From assembly GCA_018257865.1 (NCBI GenBank), contig JAEUBA010000082.1:84733-148732 (forward strand): 64,000 bases of DNA, given 5' to 3'. The stretch comes from Stereocaulon alpinum. Its lineage: Eukaryota > Ascomycota > Lecanoromycetes > Lecanorales > Stereocaulaceae. Of this stretch, positions 45,601 through 56,406 are shown piece by piece. Both the position numbers and the translations under genes were made by a program. How positions within the stretch are numbered: the stretch's first letter is position 1; every line of letters starts with the position of its first letter. The notes beneath the pieces were generated by a model that searched no databases, was not told where the DNA came from, and saw nothing but the letters and a program-made list of their open reading frames with translations.

Positions 45601-45831
45601 AGTTGTGAGCTCTGGCGGTTCTCGCTGATTATTTTTCTCAATCCTTGTCAAGCGTTAGTAGTTGAACTCGAGCAACTTCCGAGGAACACACCAACAAGGC
45701 CGGTCAGTCTCTCGTCCACCTTATCGGAATGCACTTTTACTGCTACTCGTTACTTTCTGGTGAGTGTTTGTTCCAAATGATGACTTACCAAGCGCATCGT
45801 TGATGTCTTTTCTGCCTCTGACCTCCCCCAT
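36620..45831 (-). CDS. tel1: ATM-family checkpoint kinase Tel1
   Basis: Seven exons: 45831-45789, 45643-45601, 45549-44134, 44084-43744, 43692-39183, 39132-38742 and 38683-36620. All phases agree and give about 2935 residues, the usual size. Introns are 49-59 nt apart from the first (145 nt). The N-terminus (MGEVRGRKDINDALGLRKII) reaches YSKKLKDDNYHVILEAIF, typical of the fungal Tel1 TAN region. The middle is helical HEAT/FAT repeat. The last exon holds the PI3K-like kinase: NDDLRQDSIMEQVF (about 2612), catalytic GLGDRHGHNILLD (about 2755), HIDLGIAFEQGR with the Asp of the DFG-equivalent (about 2773), and the FATC end (ATVNELIQMA ... LYCGWAAYV). Tel1 senses double-strand breaks with MRN and protects telomeres. 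No disruption seen. Its 5' end faces nup192. Confidence 0.95.
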
Positions 45832-46110
45832 TGTGAGATCTGATGAGAAGACCGTTGGGGGAAGGTAGTAGTATTGGAAAGGGGCACCATACCGATATAA
45901 CTGAGGAGGTTTCTTGAATCAATGGATTAACAACACAACACGCCACCGACATGCAGACTCTTAAATTCCTACATGTTGTCTCGTCTTTATGTAGAAGACC
46001 GATGTCAGGTTTCGGAGGGCACAACGGCCAAATTTGAAGCGCGTTTGCCGAGCCGCAATCGCGTCAACTCCGAGAAATCAACACTCTTGAATGCTGCGCA
46101 TTGACAACCT
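45832..46110. promoter_or_regulatory. Bidirectional promoter, tel1 / nup192
   Basis: Only 279 bases separate the divergent start codons, so both promoters and 5' UTRs must fit here or overlap. No factor site was identified with confidence. Confidence 0.5.
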
Positions 46111-49100
46111 ATGGCAGACGACGAGGGCTTAGTGGGCTTGCGGGGTCTTCATCAAGACCTTGTAGCTCTGGAAGCCTCTCGTCTGCGCAACATCGACCGC
46201 CTCTGGGCTGACTTAGAATCGCGTGTGGATGAATTCAGACAGCTACTTGACAAGGCACCAAAGAGCGATGCAAGCAGGAAGACCCTTCAATTAGGTAAGC
46301 TCTGATATCTCCTACGAACCTATGAGCGTAACAGAATGCTTATGGCTTTGTCACATAGGGAAAGTCACGATAGATGAGGAGGAGTATTTGGTGAACCAAG
46401 AATTTCAAGAAGGCACCACCGTGCTTGCCGACACACTAGACCTTGACGAACTCGATTCAGCCCGACTTCTGCTTGAATCACAAGAGGATGCGAGATTGCT
46501 CGATAGGTCTAGCGCTACCATGGCGGTCATACACTTCCACGAACGCAGGGGATATTTACTAGAATGCCTGCGCCTCCTCTTGAAGCAGTCATCAGATCCG
46601 GACTGTGAAGAGGATATTCGAGATATCTCGCGCCAATTGATTGGCTTGATACTGGAAACAAAAGATGGTCCGGCTCGGAATGGATCACTCTACGTTCAAA
46701 AATGTCTCAAAGCAATGGCAGACATCGAGAAATGGCTCCAGGCGCTGGCAGAGCGTTATCAGGGTGCACTGGCTTTAGGGCAAACTCTAGCTCCCGAGGC
46801 GAATGAGATCATAGAAGTACAACAATTGAGTCTTGGGCAGCAGCACGAGTCACTGAGTGCGATCGTCAATCATCTCATAAAAGCAAACCACACCGGGATT
46901 GAAGATTTCTACAAACTTATGGAACACTTGCCCAGCTTAGACAAGTGGAATGACCTAGCTGTGCATTACGTCCCGATAATCACAGCATTCACGTCCCAGT
47001 TTGGATCACCAGAGGGTGGGGCAACGCTGCCGGAAGTACGGTCGCTCAACGGGAGAATCCTAGAAGGTAAAGACAAGACACCATGGGCGTTACGGAATCT
47101 CCAAGCCGCTACGACCATCTGGTGGCTCGCTGAGTATTCTGGGTGGTATCTCGAACAACCAACAGCTTCGGAAATCCAACATCTCGACCTAGAAGCCGAG
47201 GCGCGTGTCCGATCAGACTCATTTTTTGAAGCACTTGAAGATGGGGCTTTTCAGTGCATACTCTCAATGTGCTCACAGGTCATGCCGAATGAGTGGTATG
47301 ACCCAACCAAAAACGGTCTCATCCAGCTCTTGCTCCATGATTCGGTGCCTTTGCAGCACGACCCAGCTTTAACCTTGCCATATTTCCAAATGTTGCTGAT
47401 GGAACAATTGGAAATGTATGTAGATGCTTTTATCACTAATATGCCGGATACTCTACGCCGGTTCAAGGTCGAAGAGGACGATCAGAGGAAGAGGATACGG
47501 TCTGCTTTGAAACCCAATGCGCCAGGTGGTGTTTCAGAGCAGGCTTTCCACCTTGAACGATTCCTGTTGACAATCTCTTTCTCCTTCGACCACCGCTCCG
47601 ACGCTGCGCAAGCGTTCTGGAGTGATGTCGATAGCAACCTCTATGGTTTCCTGCAATGGGCTTCGAAGAGACAATCCACGCCCTGTGTTGGTGCTTTCTG
47701 CGACATGCTCCGGTCGATCTCTTATGGTGAAGAGTGTGCAGCTTCGGCCCATCGATTCCTACTTGAGGAAAGTACGACTACGTCCGCTAAGATACGCCGG
47801 TCGACATCTTTGAGCTGGGCTCAGATCTTTGACGAGCTCAACATTTACACCTCTAAGCTGCGTGAGCAACCGGCGGGCCTTCGACAAGCAATCCAGTATG
47901 GCGGCAACATGAGTTCTGATGACATCGTTGAGCCGGAAAGTCCATACATGTTGGAAAGTTATATGAGACTTATGTCACACCTCTGCAACGAAAGTGCCGA
48001 GGTGAGAGTATGGCTATTATCTCAATCAAATTTTCCAATCCTTGAGGTGCTCTTTCAGTTATGTCACAGCTCGGTCCCAACTCGCCTACATGCTTGTGCA
48101 TTTACAGTCATTCGAACGCTCTTAACAGGCAAAACAACCGAGCTTGGCTTCTCGGTATGGACTTATCTGGATCAGTGGGTGTCTGGCAGACTGTTTCCCC
48201 CTCTGAATATATCCAAGAACGTCGCAAATACGCCAGCACGGACAGAGCAAGCCACTTTCGAGGCCATTGCGGGGGACTTCGAGCAGGCTCGAGACTTCAT
48301 ATGCCTCCTGCAGAGTCTCATGTGCCCAGCAATTCAGGACACAGGGCTCAATGACCAGCTATCATTCCCGGAAACTCTTGGGTCTGCATACCGAATGCCC
48401 GGTATTGAACCTTACATCGATTTCGTATTCGACAGAGTCTTCGCTTCTTCCATAGTACACTCCGAAGAGTTACTCCACCAAAGGATACTGACGTGTGAAA
48501 TTTTAACTCTGGCTGCTATATGTATGGACACTTTTAACGAGGATCTCGTTGTTTTGGCCAATCGATCAACAATCTCCGTGGATGAAGCAATGAACACATC
48601 GTCCTTACTGGCATATGTTCGCCTGCATCCGTTCGCGCGAGTCATGGAATGGATGTTCAATGAGCGTGTCCTTGCTGCACTGTTCGCGGCGGCCCATCAA
48701 GATATTGATGAGGTCTCGAGTGCCTCTTCAGAGTCTCCACTTATCGTCTCACTTTGCCGCAGTATCGAAACTATGAATCTGATAATGGATCTCCAATCCA
48801 CTTATCTCGATATCGTACGCCCCCAAAACAAACAGCAGTCTATGGGTCGTAAACAGCCAGTATCGAACCCTTCCCTGGCTTCATTCGAAGACAGCGTTGC
48901 ATTGAATCTTGGGCTCATCGCCGATCTAGGCCTGTACTCGGGCATTGGTAACCAGCATCTTACTGTGGTCTCTTTGAATCTACTTGGCAAGCTTGCAAGT
49001 TCGAGGAAGCTCAACATACAGACGAACGCAGCTTATGGTCAAAGAACGCATGGCAACCGGCTTATCAGCGCAATTGAACAGCACGACGACTTGAACCGCA

Positions 49101-51315
49101 TAGCGAGATCGTTGAGACTCGCAATGGATTTTGATTTACATGAACTGGATCAAGGCGTCAACGCTCCTGGCTGGACCATCAAGCTGATCATACTCGACTT
49201 TCTGGTCCAATGCTTGACTACGACGCGGGACAAGCCTACATTGGCGCATGCTCTGCTGGGGTTTGCCTGCAGAGGAACAACTCTCGACGTGGAAGAGGGC
49301 AGCTCATTCGCTAATGGCCTGTCTCTGTTTCACGCCGTGTTGCGTCTTGTCATGGACTATCCGAACGGAGACGAAGGTGTAATGCAGGCATGGTCACTCA
49401 GCCTTAAACAAAAGGGCATGCAGGTATTGTCCGTTCTATGGACTTCTCCACTCACGTCTATCTTCACTCTATCCGAGCTTCGAGCAAGCGACTTCTTGTT
49501 CGAACTTTTCCTAAGGCAGGCCATGATTGGACCAAGCACCCTTTGGGACGGACGATCAACAAAAGAGCCTGACTTTGCGTACACGGAGTCGTCTGAGGCC
49601 CTTGAGCAATACCTTTGGCACCGTTGCTCGTTGCTCGAATATACGGCTACTGAAATTCGTCTTGTTGCTCTGGAAGGAGTACCTTCGTTGAAGGCCAGGG
49701 TGTTCTCTACATTACTCGGGTCAACATCCATGCCTGACGGCGAGCAAGCCGCGAACACGACCATCTTTGACCTCTTAGACTTCATTGAGCTCGACATTCC
49801 CCATAATATCCCAATCCCTCGATTGGATCTTTTCTCGGGCTTGGACTTTACAGCCGCTACAGCAGCCGACGTTCAACAATCCGCAGCCCTGTCCGACTTA
49901 AAATTGATTCAAGAGATCATCACATTACGGCACAACGAACTACAAAGATCTGGCTGCCTTCAAGACCCAAACGATGAGCAGCGTGTCAATGAGGAGGTCG
50001 CACACATACTATTGTACTACCAAAGCGAAAACAATCGGCTCAAATTAACATCAGCAATGTCTCAAACAACGAAGGCTTGGGCTGACCTGCTGATACTCGC
50101 AGTCGGCACCTGCGATCTCGATTCGGGTGGCACGGCGGCCTTAATCTTGCAAGCTTTACAGTTAGTCACACCAAAGCTGGAAGAGTATGCAGCTACAAAT
50201 ATACCCGCAGCATTTGATGTTGCCAAATTAATCTTGGCGTTGCTGTTTCAGCTTGATTTCGCGTCGTCGGCGCTGGATCGTTCCAGAGCTGGTGACGTGG
50301 CCAATGATAGGCTCTTCCAGGTCTTCCGCGTCGCTTTGCGAGCAATAAATAGTCCTGAAGTCGACATGCAACTTCGCGATGTCCTCTACAAGGTCTGCTA
50401 TAGGTACCTTACCGGTATGGCCCAGGCATCGAACGATCCTATACGCCGTCGTCATGGCACTCAGACTCTCAAATCCACTGGGGAGAGAACCATGGACATC
50501 ATATGCGATGATGCTTATGGAGCGTCAGGCCCTTGTCAGGTATCCGCACTGCTTTTACTAGATGCATTGGGGCGTCTAGCAAAGACGGAAAATTCGACTT
50601 ACATTATCGACTCCTTCACAAGAACAAACTTCGTTCAGGTCCTAGTCGAGAGCATTGAGAAAATACCGCAAGAGTTACGAGAGACACATGGCAAGGGTAA
50701 GCGTTCCGTCGAAGCAGCTGTTTTACTTCGCTAACTAGACTTTGCTCAACAGATATCCCACTTTTGATGTCTTATTACGAAAGCAAGATATCCTTGCTCT
50801 TGACAATCTCCCAGAGCAGGACGGGTGCCGTATATGTCATGAATGCTGGAATTTTTCAAGCAGTACGTACGTCCGGGCTGTTCTCTGTTGATCCTGATAT
50901 CGGTGTTGGTGAGTTGTGCAGTCTCATTCCAGGAAGCAGGCTAACAATGGCAGAAATTGACAACCCAGAGGCACTCAATAAATATTACCAGCTGCTGCTG
51001 TCTCTTACACGGGTCATCACCGCCGTTGTCTTGAGTAGAGGTCCCCAAAACGAGCAGACTATAGGAAGTGCAAAAGAATTCATAGTCGAGAATCGGCCTT
51101 TAGTCGTGTCAATGTTCAAGCGGCAAGCCAGGATAGGAGGGGTGTCCTTTGACGATGCTGGCGTCGATATAGAGGAATTGGTAGAACTTTTGGTGCTACT
51201 TATCGCAATGACGGATTTTCTTGATGTAGGTCAAGCCGCCATTCCGCAACATTCGTGGCTGACATTGCCATTTAGTATGAAGAACAGCGAGATACCCATA
51301 AGTCACGAAGGTTAG
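46111..51315 (+). CDS. nup192: Nucleoporin Nup192 (Nup205 family)
   Basis: Exons 46111-46294, 46359-50696, 50753-50908 and 50954-51315 give about 1679 residues, as expected for Nup192. The introns have consensus ends (GTAAGC, GTAAGC, GTGAGT). The protein is a large alpha-solenoid. It starts with LHQDLVALEASRLRNIDRLW and continues over the first junction as TLQLGKVTIDEEEY; the C-terminal part reads PLLMSYYESKISLLL and DNPEALNKYYQLLLSLTRVI. Nup192 is a structural adaptor of the inner ring of the nuclear pore complex, binding Nic96. The last intron is 45 nt, a multiple of three without a stop, so its retention would insert 15 residues. Splicing joins GV to EIDNPEAL, which fits the family better. 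No domain loss is visible. Confidence 0.92.
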
Positions 51316-51763
51316 GGTTCACCTGAAGTGCAATCGTGTGGAAAATGGCGGTCATATGTAAAATAGGCCCTGTTAATAACAAAAGCTGAAAAATCGTACT
51401 CCTCTTGTTTACGACGTCGTTACGGTAATGATTGCATGGCGAGCGTCAGTATATCTGCATCGTGGATAGAACGCAAGATGTCAACCCATGGTATGCAAGA
51501 ACGATCTCACGTGCTAGCCTTTCAAACGCCAAAGACAATCAGCTCCGATAGTAAAGCGTAATGTGCTCCAAGTTGAACGCTGATGACGCATCGTGTTGTA
51601 AAGAATCCCCTATATAGTTTGCGTGTTTATGTCGACGTTGTTCCCTTAAGGCCGTTAGCCCCGTCCCCATAGTCGTCACCATGGACGCAATAGCGTAGCC
51701 AATCATGGAAACCTTTGCCATGTAGCTTGATAAGACACCGTATGTGTGTCTTCAGCTACCTCG
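51316..51763. other. Intergenic region, promoter side of cul4
   Basis: About 450 bases. The minus frame 51539-51721 is motif-free. A GTG at 51746 opens the cul4 frame 18 bases upstream of the first in-frame ATG. Confidence 0.4.
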
Positions 51764-54576
51764 ATGCCATCGGCTAAGCCTAGCGGAAGCAAATCCGGTC
51801 CCCAGAAGCAGCCACATTACAGTGAATCCTTTCCTCAGAAGACGATATCGGAGCTTTTCGCAACGTCCAAGCAAGGATCGAAAGATCGGGACCCTGAGGA
51901 CCTTCCTGGAGCCTCTCCGAACAAGAGGTTGAAGCTCAATCACTCAACCACTGAGTTAGACATGACTTCAGCCACCGCACGACCGCTGCAAGCCGGAGAT
52001 AGATTTGATTTCTCTAGTCCTTCCCGAGACGGGGGCCGCGAAGTAATTGATCTTACTGAGTCTCCAAATGGCAGTCCCATGAAAAAGAAAGCCAACAACG
52101 GCCGGCCGTCCAATATCACACCTCATACAGGTCCAAAGAAGATAATGGTGAAAGGTCTAAAGACAGTCTCGAGGCCGCATCCTGATGAATACTATAACCG
52201 TGTCTGGGGCCAGCTAGACGCTTCATTATCAGCCATATTCTCCAAACAGAAACTACCTTATTCTATGGAGGAACTCTACAGGGGCGTGGAGATCGTGTGC
52301 AAGCAGGACCGAGCCCCCGCCCTATACAAGAAGCTTTGTGAGAAGTGCACACGCGATATGTCGAGCCGGGTCAAGGAGCCTTTGCTACAAACAGCAGATA
52401 CAGCCTCAGCGGTGGAAGTTCTAGATGCAGTTGTTCAGGCTTGGGCTACGTGGAGCAAGCAGATGGAGACGATTCGGTCCATTTTCTTCTACCTTGACCG
52501 CTCATATCTCTTGCACTCGCCTATTCATCCGGCTATAGATGAGATGGGGACTAATGAATTTCGCAACCACATATTCTCCGCCACGCAACTCAAGCCAAAG
52601 ATCCTCCAAGGAGCTTGTGAACTGCTCAGCGCAGATAGGCAAGATAATCAAGAAGCTCGCAACGAGGCCCTCTTCCGTGATGCTATAAAGATGTTTCACT
52701 CTCTTACGGTATATCAAAAGTTTTTCGAACCTAGGTTGATGACGGAATCTGAGCAACACTTCCTCACGTGGGCTCGGGGAACGGTCGATGCGACTGACCT
52801 CACTGGATATGTTGGGGCATGCGGAAAGCTCTTCGAGCAAGAGCTTCGCCGCTGCGATCTGTATGGCCTGGACCAAACGACCAAAAAGGGACTAGAGACG
52901 TATCTGGAAGATATCTTGGTCGACCAAAGAAAAGACCGCCTTATAATAGTCGACGATGTTGGCGGTCTTATGGGCAGCGATCGATCAGACGCCGTGTCCC
53001 AACTCTACATGCTGTTACAGCGGAGGCGCCTAGGTGAAAAGCTTAGACCCGCATTCGAAGCTTTTATTGTCAAGCAAGGTTCCAACATTGTCTTTGATGA
53101 AGAGCGAGAGCAAGAGATGGTCCTACGATTACTCGATTTTAAGAGAAAGCTTGACTCGATTTGGGAGCATTCCTTCCAGCGGCACGAAGGCCTTGGGCAT
53201 AGTCTTCGTGAGGCATTTGAGACGTTCATCAACAAGAGCAAGAGGAGTAACATGACTTGGGGCACGGACAACCCAAAGCCTGGAGAAATGATTGCCAAAT
53301 ACGTTGACATGGTATTGAAGGGAGGTACGAAGGCTATACGGGCTTCTGGAATCCAACAAGAACCCGCTCCTAAGGCTGCGGATAATGAAGACGAAGAAGG
53401 TTCGGGTGAGGATGAAGACGTGGAAATTGGCAAGCAATTAGACGCAGTTCTAGACTTGTTCCGCTTTGTGCATGGTAAGGCGGTGTTCGAAGCATTCTAC
53501 AAACGAGACCTTGCCCGCCGGCTTCTTTTGGGGAGGAGCGCTAGCTCAGACGCGGAAAAGAGTATGCTTACGCGCCTAAAATCCGGTAAGCTTATAGATT
53601 GATCTCCTGGAAAGGATGTGTTACTGACAAGGCCCTAGAATGCGGCGCTGGCTTCACACATAACCTAGAGCAAATGTTCAAAGACATTGAAATGGCCAGA
53701 GAGGAGATATCATCCTACAAGTCCGTGCTTGAAGAGAGGCAAACGAGGCCTGCTTTTGACTTGAGCGTAAATGTTCTATCGTCGGCCGCCTGGCCATCTT
53801 ATCCTGATGTTATTATCAATGTACCGGAGAGTGTCCTGAAAGCTACCGCGAGCTTTGAGCAGCACTACAAGATGAAGCACTCTGGGCGGCGGTTGGAGTG
53901 GAAGCACGCCCTAGCCCATTGCCAGCTGAAGGCAACATTTCCCAAAGGCCCCAAGGAAATAGTTGTGAGCTGCTTTCAGGCTGTTATATTGATGTCTTTC
54001 AACAAGAACGAGTCTATGACTTACGATGATTTGCAAGCCGCTTCTGGCTTAGGTAAACGATGTTTGCAATTTGTCGTTCCTACCATGCTGACAGACCTTA
54101 GATGATGCTGAGCTAAAGCGAACCCTTCAATCCCTTGCCTGTGCCAGGTATCGAGTCTTGAGCAAGACTCCGAAAGGCAAAGACGTCAATACCAGCGACT
54201 CCTTCGCTGTGAATCTCAACTTCTCCCACCCCAAATATCGCATCAAGATCAATCAGATCCAAGCCAAAGAAACCAAGCAAGAGAATCAGCAGACTCACGA
54301 GCGTGTTGCAGCAGACCGTAACTATGAAACACAAGCTGCAATCGTCCGCATCATGAAGAGCAGAAAGAGTATCACGCACGCAGAATTGGTTTCTGAAGTC
54401 ATTACAGCTACGAAGAGTAGAGGGGTGCTGGATCCAGCGGACATTAAGAAGAACATCGAGAAGTGAGTAAGGTGACTTTCCACAAATTGGATGATGCTGA
54501 CATTTGCAGATTGATTGACAAGGACTACATGGAGCGAGATGAGGAAGGGCATAACCTGTACAATTACGTGGCATAG
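51764..54576 (+). CDS. cul4: Cullin-4 scaffold of CRL4 ubiquitin ligases
   Basis: Exons 51764-53585, 53639-54052, 54102-54462 and 54510-54576 (introns 53, 49 and 47 nt) give 887 residues. The ATG at 51764 is the first in frame. The N-terminus is disordered and Ser/Pro-rich with a basic patch (ASPNKRLKL), as in nuclear CUL4 proteins. Cullin repeats follow (YYNRVWGQLDASLSAIF; LYRGVEIVC, the Ddb1-binding side). The cullin homology domain comes next (FEAFYKRDLARRLLLGRSAS; LKSECGAGFTHNLEQMF over the first junction; AASGLDDAELKRTLQSLAC over the second). The C-terminal winged helix has the neddylation site IVRIMKSRKSI (about residue 825) and ends DEEGHNLYNYVA. With Ddb1 and DCAF adaptors it acts in replication, repair and heterochromatin. 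In Neurospora a CUL4-DDB1 complex supports H3K9 methylation. The gene ends only about 720 bases before the retroelement. Confidence 0.95.
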
Positions 54577-55296
54577 CTTGCATGGACTGTTAGCGAAGGG
54601 TTTATAGATCGAACCTTATGTGATGCATTGCTGTTATTGCCAATTGGGTAGGAAGTCACAAAGCCACTGGAACAGTACACGTGTTGTGATAGGTAGAGCA
54701 TTCTCATTGATAGAAAGCTACCGTTCATCCTCAACAGGCACACTACTGACTCGCGACTGCTTATCCGGCTTCCACGGGGTGAATGATCAAAGTCGTTGAA
54801 CGATGCTCCAGGAGTCAATGCAGTCATGTAAGCCTAAAACGCCGGGCTTTCCGAAAGCGGCTAGACAAACCCTAGGCTTATCGGTTTATCGGGTGACGAG
54901 ATGTTGTTGGTGCTCCATAAACGGGTCACAGCTCGGCAAGGGTAGAAAAAAGTTCCGCTGGGGTAGAAAGATTAGATTCGGCCGAACCTCAGCTGGGGTA
55001 GAGATAGGCTTCTAGCTTAGTAGGGGTAGAAAAAAGTTCCGCTAGGGTAGAAAGTTTATCTAGGGTAGAACTTTTTTTTTTCTACCTTAGATAAGCTTTT
55101 TATATATACTAAGTATTAGTTATAGTTATACTTAGCTAAGAACTTATACTTAACTTATATTATAATTATTTTATTATACCTTATATATAAATCTTTAAGA
55201 GGTTTATATATAGCTTTTAGTCTATATATACTCTATCTATAATCTATATATACTATAATATAAGATAATTAGTTAATTTCTAACTTATAGCGATCG
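54577..55296. repeat. Transition into AT-rich block; remnant of an older repeat
   Basis: Normal composition ends near 54830-55020. A 31-bp sequence starting GGGTAGAAAAAAGTTCCGCT occurs twice (54940-54970 and 55024-55054) with one G/A difference. It is followed by an imperfect inverted repeat with 19-nt arms (55052-55070 and 55080-55098) that differ by two transitions around a T run. From about 55100 the sequence is nearly all TA-rich. These look like ends of an older element, into which the retrotransposon later inserted. No gene. Confidence 0.55.
55292..55296. other. Target-site duplication, left copy (GATCG)
   Basis: GATCG directly precedes the left LTR and is repeated directly after the right LTR (63530-63534). 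Five bases is the usual duplication for LTR-element integration. Confidence 0.85.
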
Positions 55297-55428
55297 TATA
55301 ACGTTATAGTATAGAATTATTAAGCTATAATAGTAATAAATTGATAATCTTCTAGTTACTAGAGCTACAAGGTAATCTAGCGGTACTACGGTACTAACCC
55401 TAACCCTAAGCTATACTATACTATTATA
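55297..55428 (-). repeat. Left LTR (3' LTR of the minus-strand element)
   Basis: 132 bp, starting TATAACG (TG mutated to TA) and ending CTATTATA (CA mutated to TA). It aligns without gaps to 63398-63529, with seven differences, all transitions. It contains CTAACCCTAACCCTAA, about two and a half telomere-type units. Confidence 0.92.
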
Positions 55429-55599
55429 ATATACCTATCAAAAGTAGAAAAGCTAGGCGCCCTCGCCGCAAACTACTATCCTAGTACTAGACCTAAGTCC
55501 TTATAAGTCGCTTACGAGTTAGGCGTAGTCGGCGAGCAGTATTAGGCGTAGCAGCTTATTACTAACCTCGCAAGCTTTCTTTATACTCCTTAATAAGGG

Positions 55600-55748
55600 C
55601 GGCAGTATTCGAGAGCTCTTCTAAGGTAAGCTATTCGTCGTAGTAAGACCTATAGCCTTACTATCAAATAAGATACTAAGCTACTATCTTACGTCCGCGT
55701 TTAATCTTTCGTTTATTAAGAAGCTTCTTAATATAAAAAGACTTCCAG
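55600..55748 (-). pseudogene. Degraded chromodomain of the retroelement
   Basis: The minus-strand reading gives KRKIKRGRK, then YLI followed by consecutive stops where chromodomains have Arg-Trp-Lys-type residues, then GYRSYYDE, a stop at the expected Trp, and LTLEELE. This matches the chromodomain pattern with Trp codons turned into stops by G-to-A changes. Intact versions guide integration to methylated heterochromatin. Confidence 0.75.
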
Positions 55749-56406
55749 TTATTAGTATTACCGTCTACGAAAACCGACGGTAGCTAGTTAGGGCGAGTTC
55801 GATAAAAGGGGTCCTTTTTATTAGGTAAGGGTTTAAGCTAAGCGACCGTAAAAATATTATAGATTCTCTAGTAAACCGGTAGGTTAAGATAATATACTAA
55901 ACGTCTAATATAATCTATAACCTTAAACAGGCCTATATACTACTATCCGTACTTCTTCCCAGTAACTACGGTAGCGGGAATATTATAGCCTTTATAGAGG
56001 CGTAGCAAGACTTTATTACCTTTCTTAAAGAATATAGGTTAATATTTTCTATTATAATAGAATTTCTACCTTATAGAAGTAAAAGTAATAGTATCTAAAG
56101 CTTCCTTCTAGGAGATAACTTTAGTATCGAAGTTAGCAAGCTTCTTAGTCGCTACCTAGCTTAAGTCTAATACTTAAGTAAGCTAGAAGCTATACGTAAT
56201 ATTGTAAGGAGTCCTTCTAGTAGTTATAGACGAAGCGCTATTTAGGCCTACTTAAAGCTTCGGTAGGATATTAGGCTAGTTAGTAGGATCGGAAGAAGTA
56301 TAGATATAGTAATATAAGGTAATTTCGACGGTTTAGTTAGTGCGTTTACTTATTCTATCTATTTATAGGTGATAGGTAGTGCTATATAATAGCTTTACGC
56401 CTAATT

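Noticed and set aside
55393..55411. Chromosome end (telomere)
   Set aside because: Only about two and a half units, inside an LTR, and present in both LTRs; not a telomere array.
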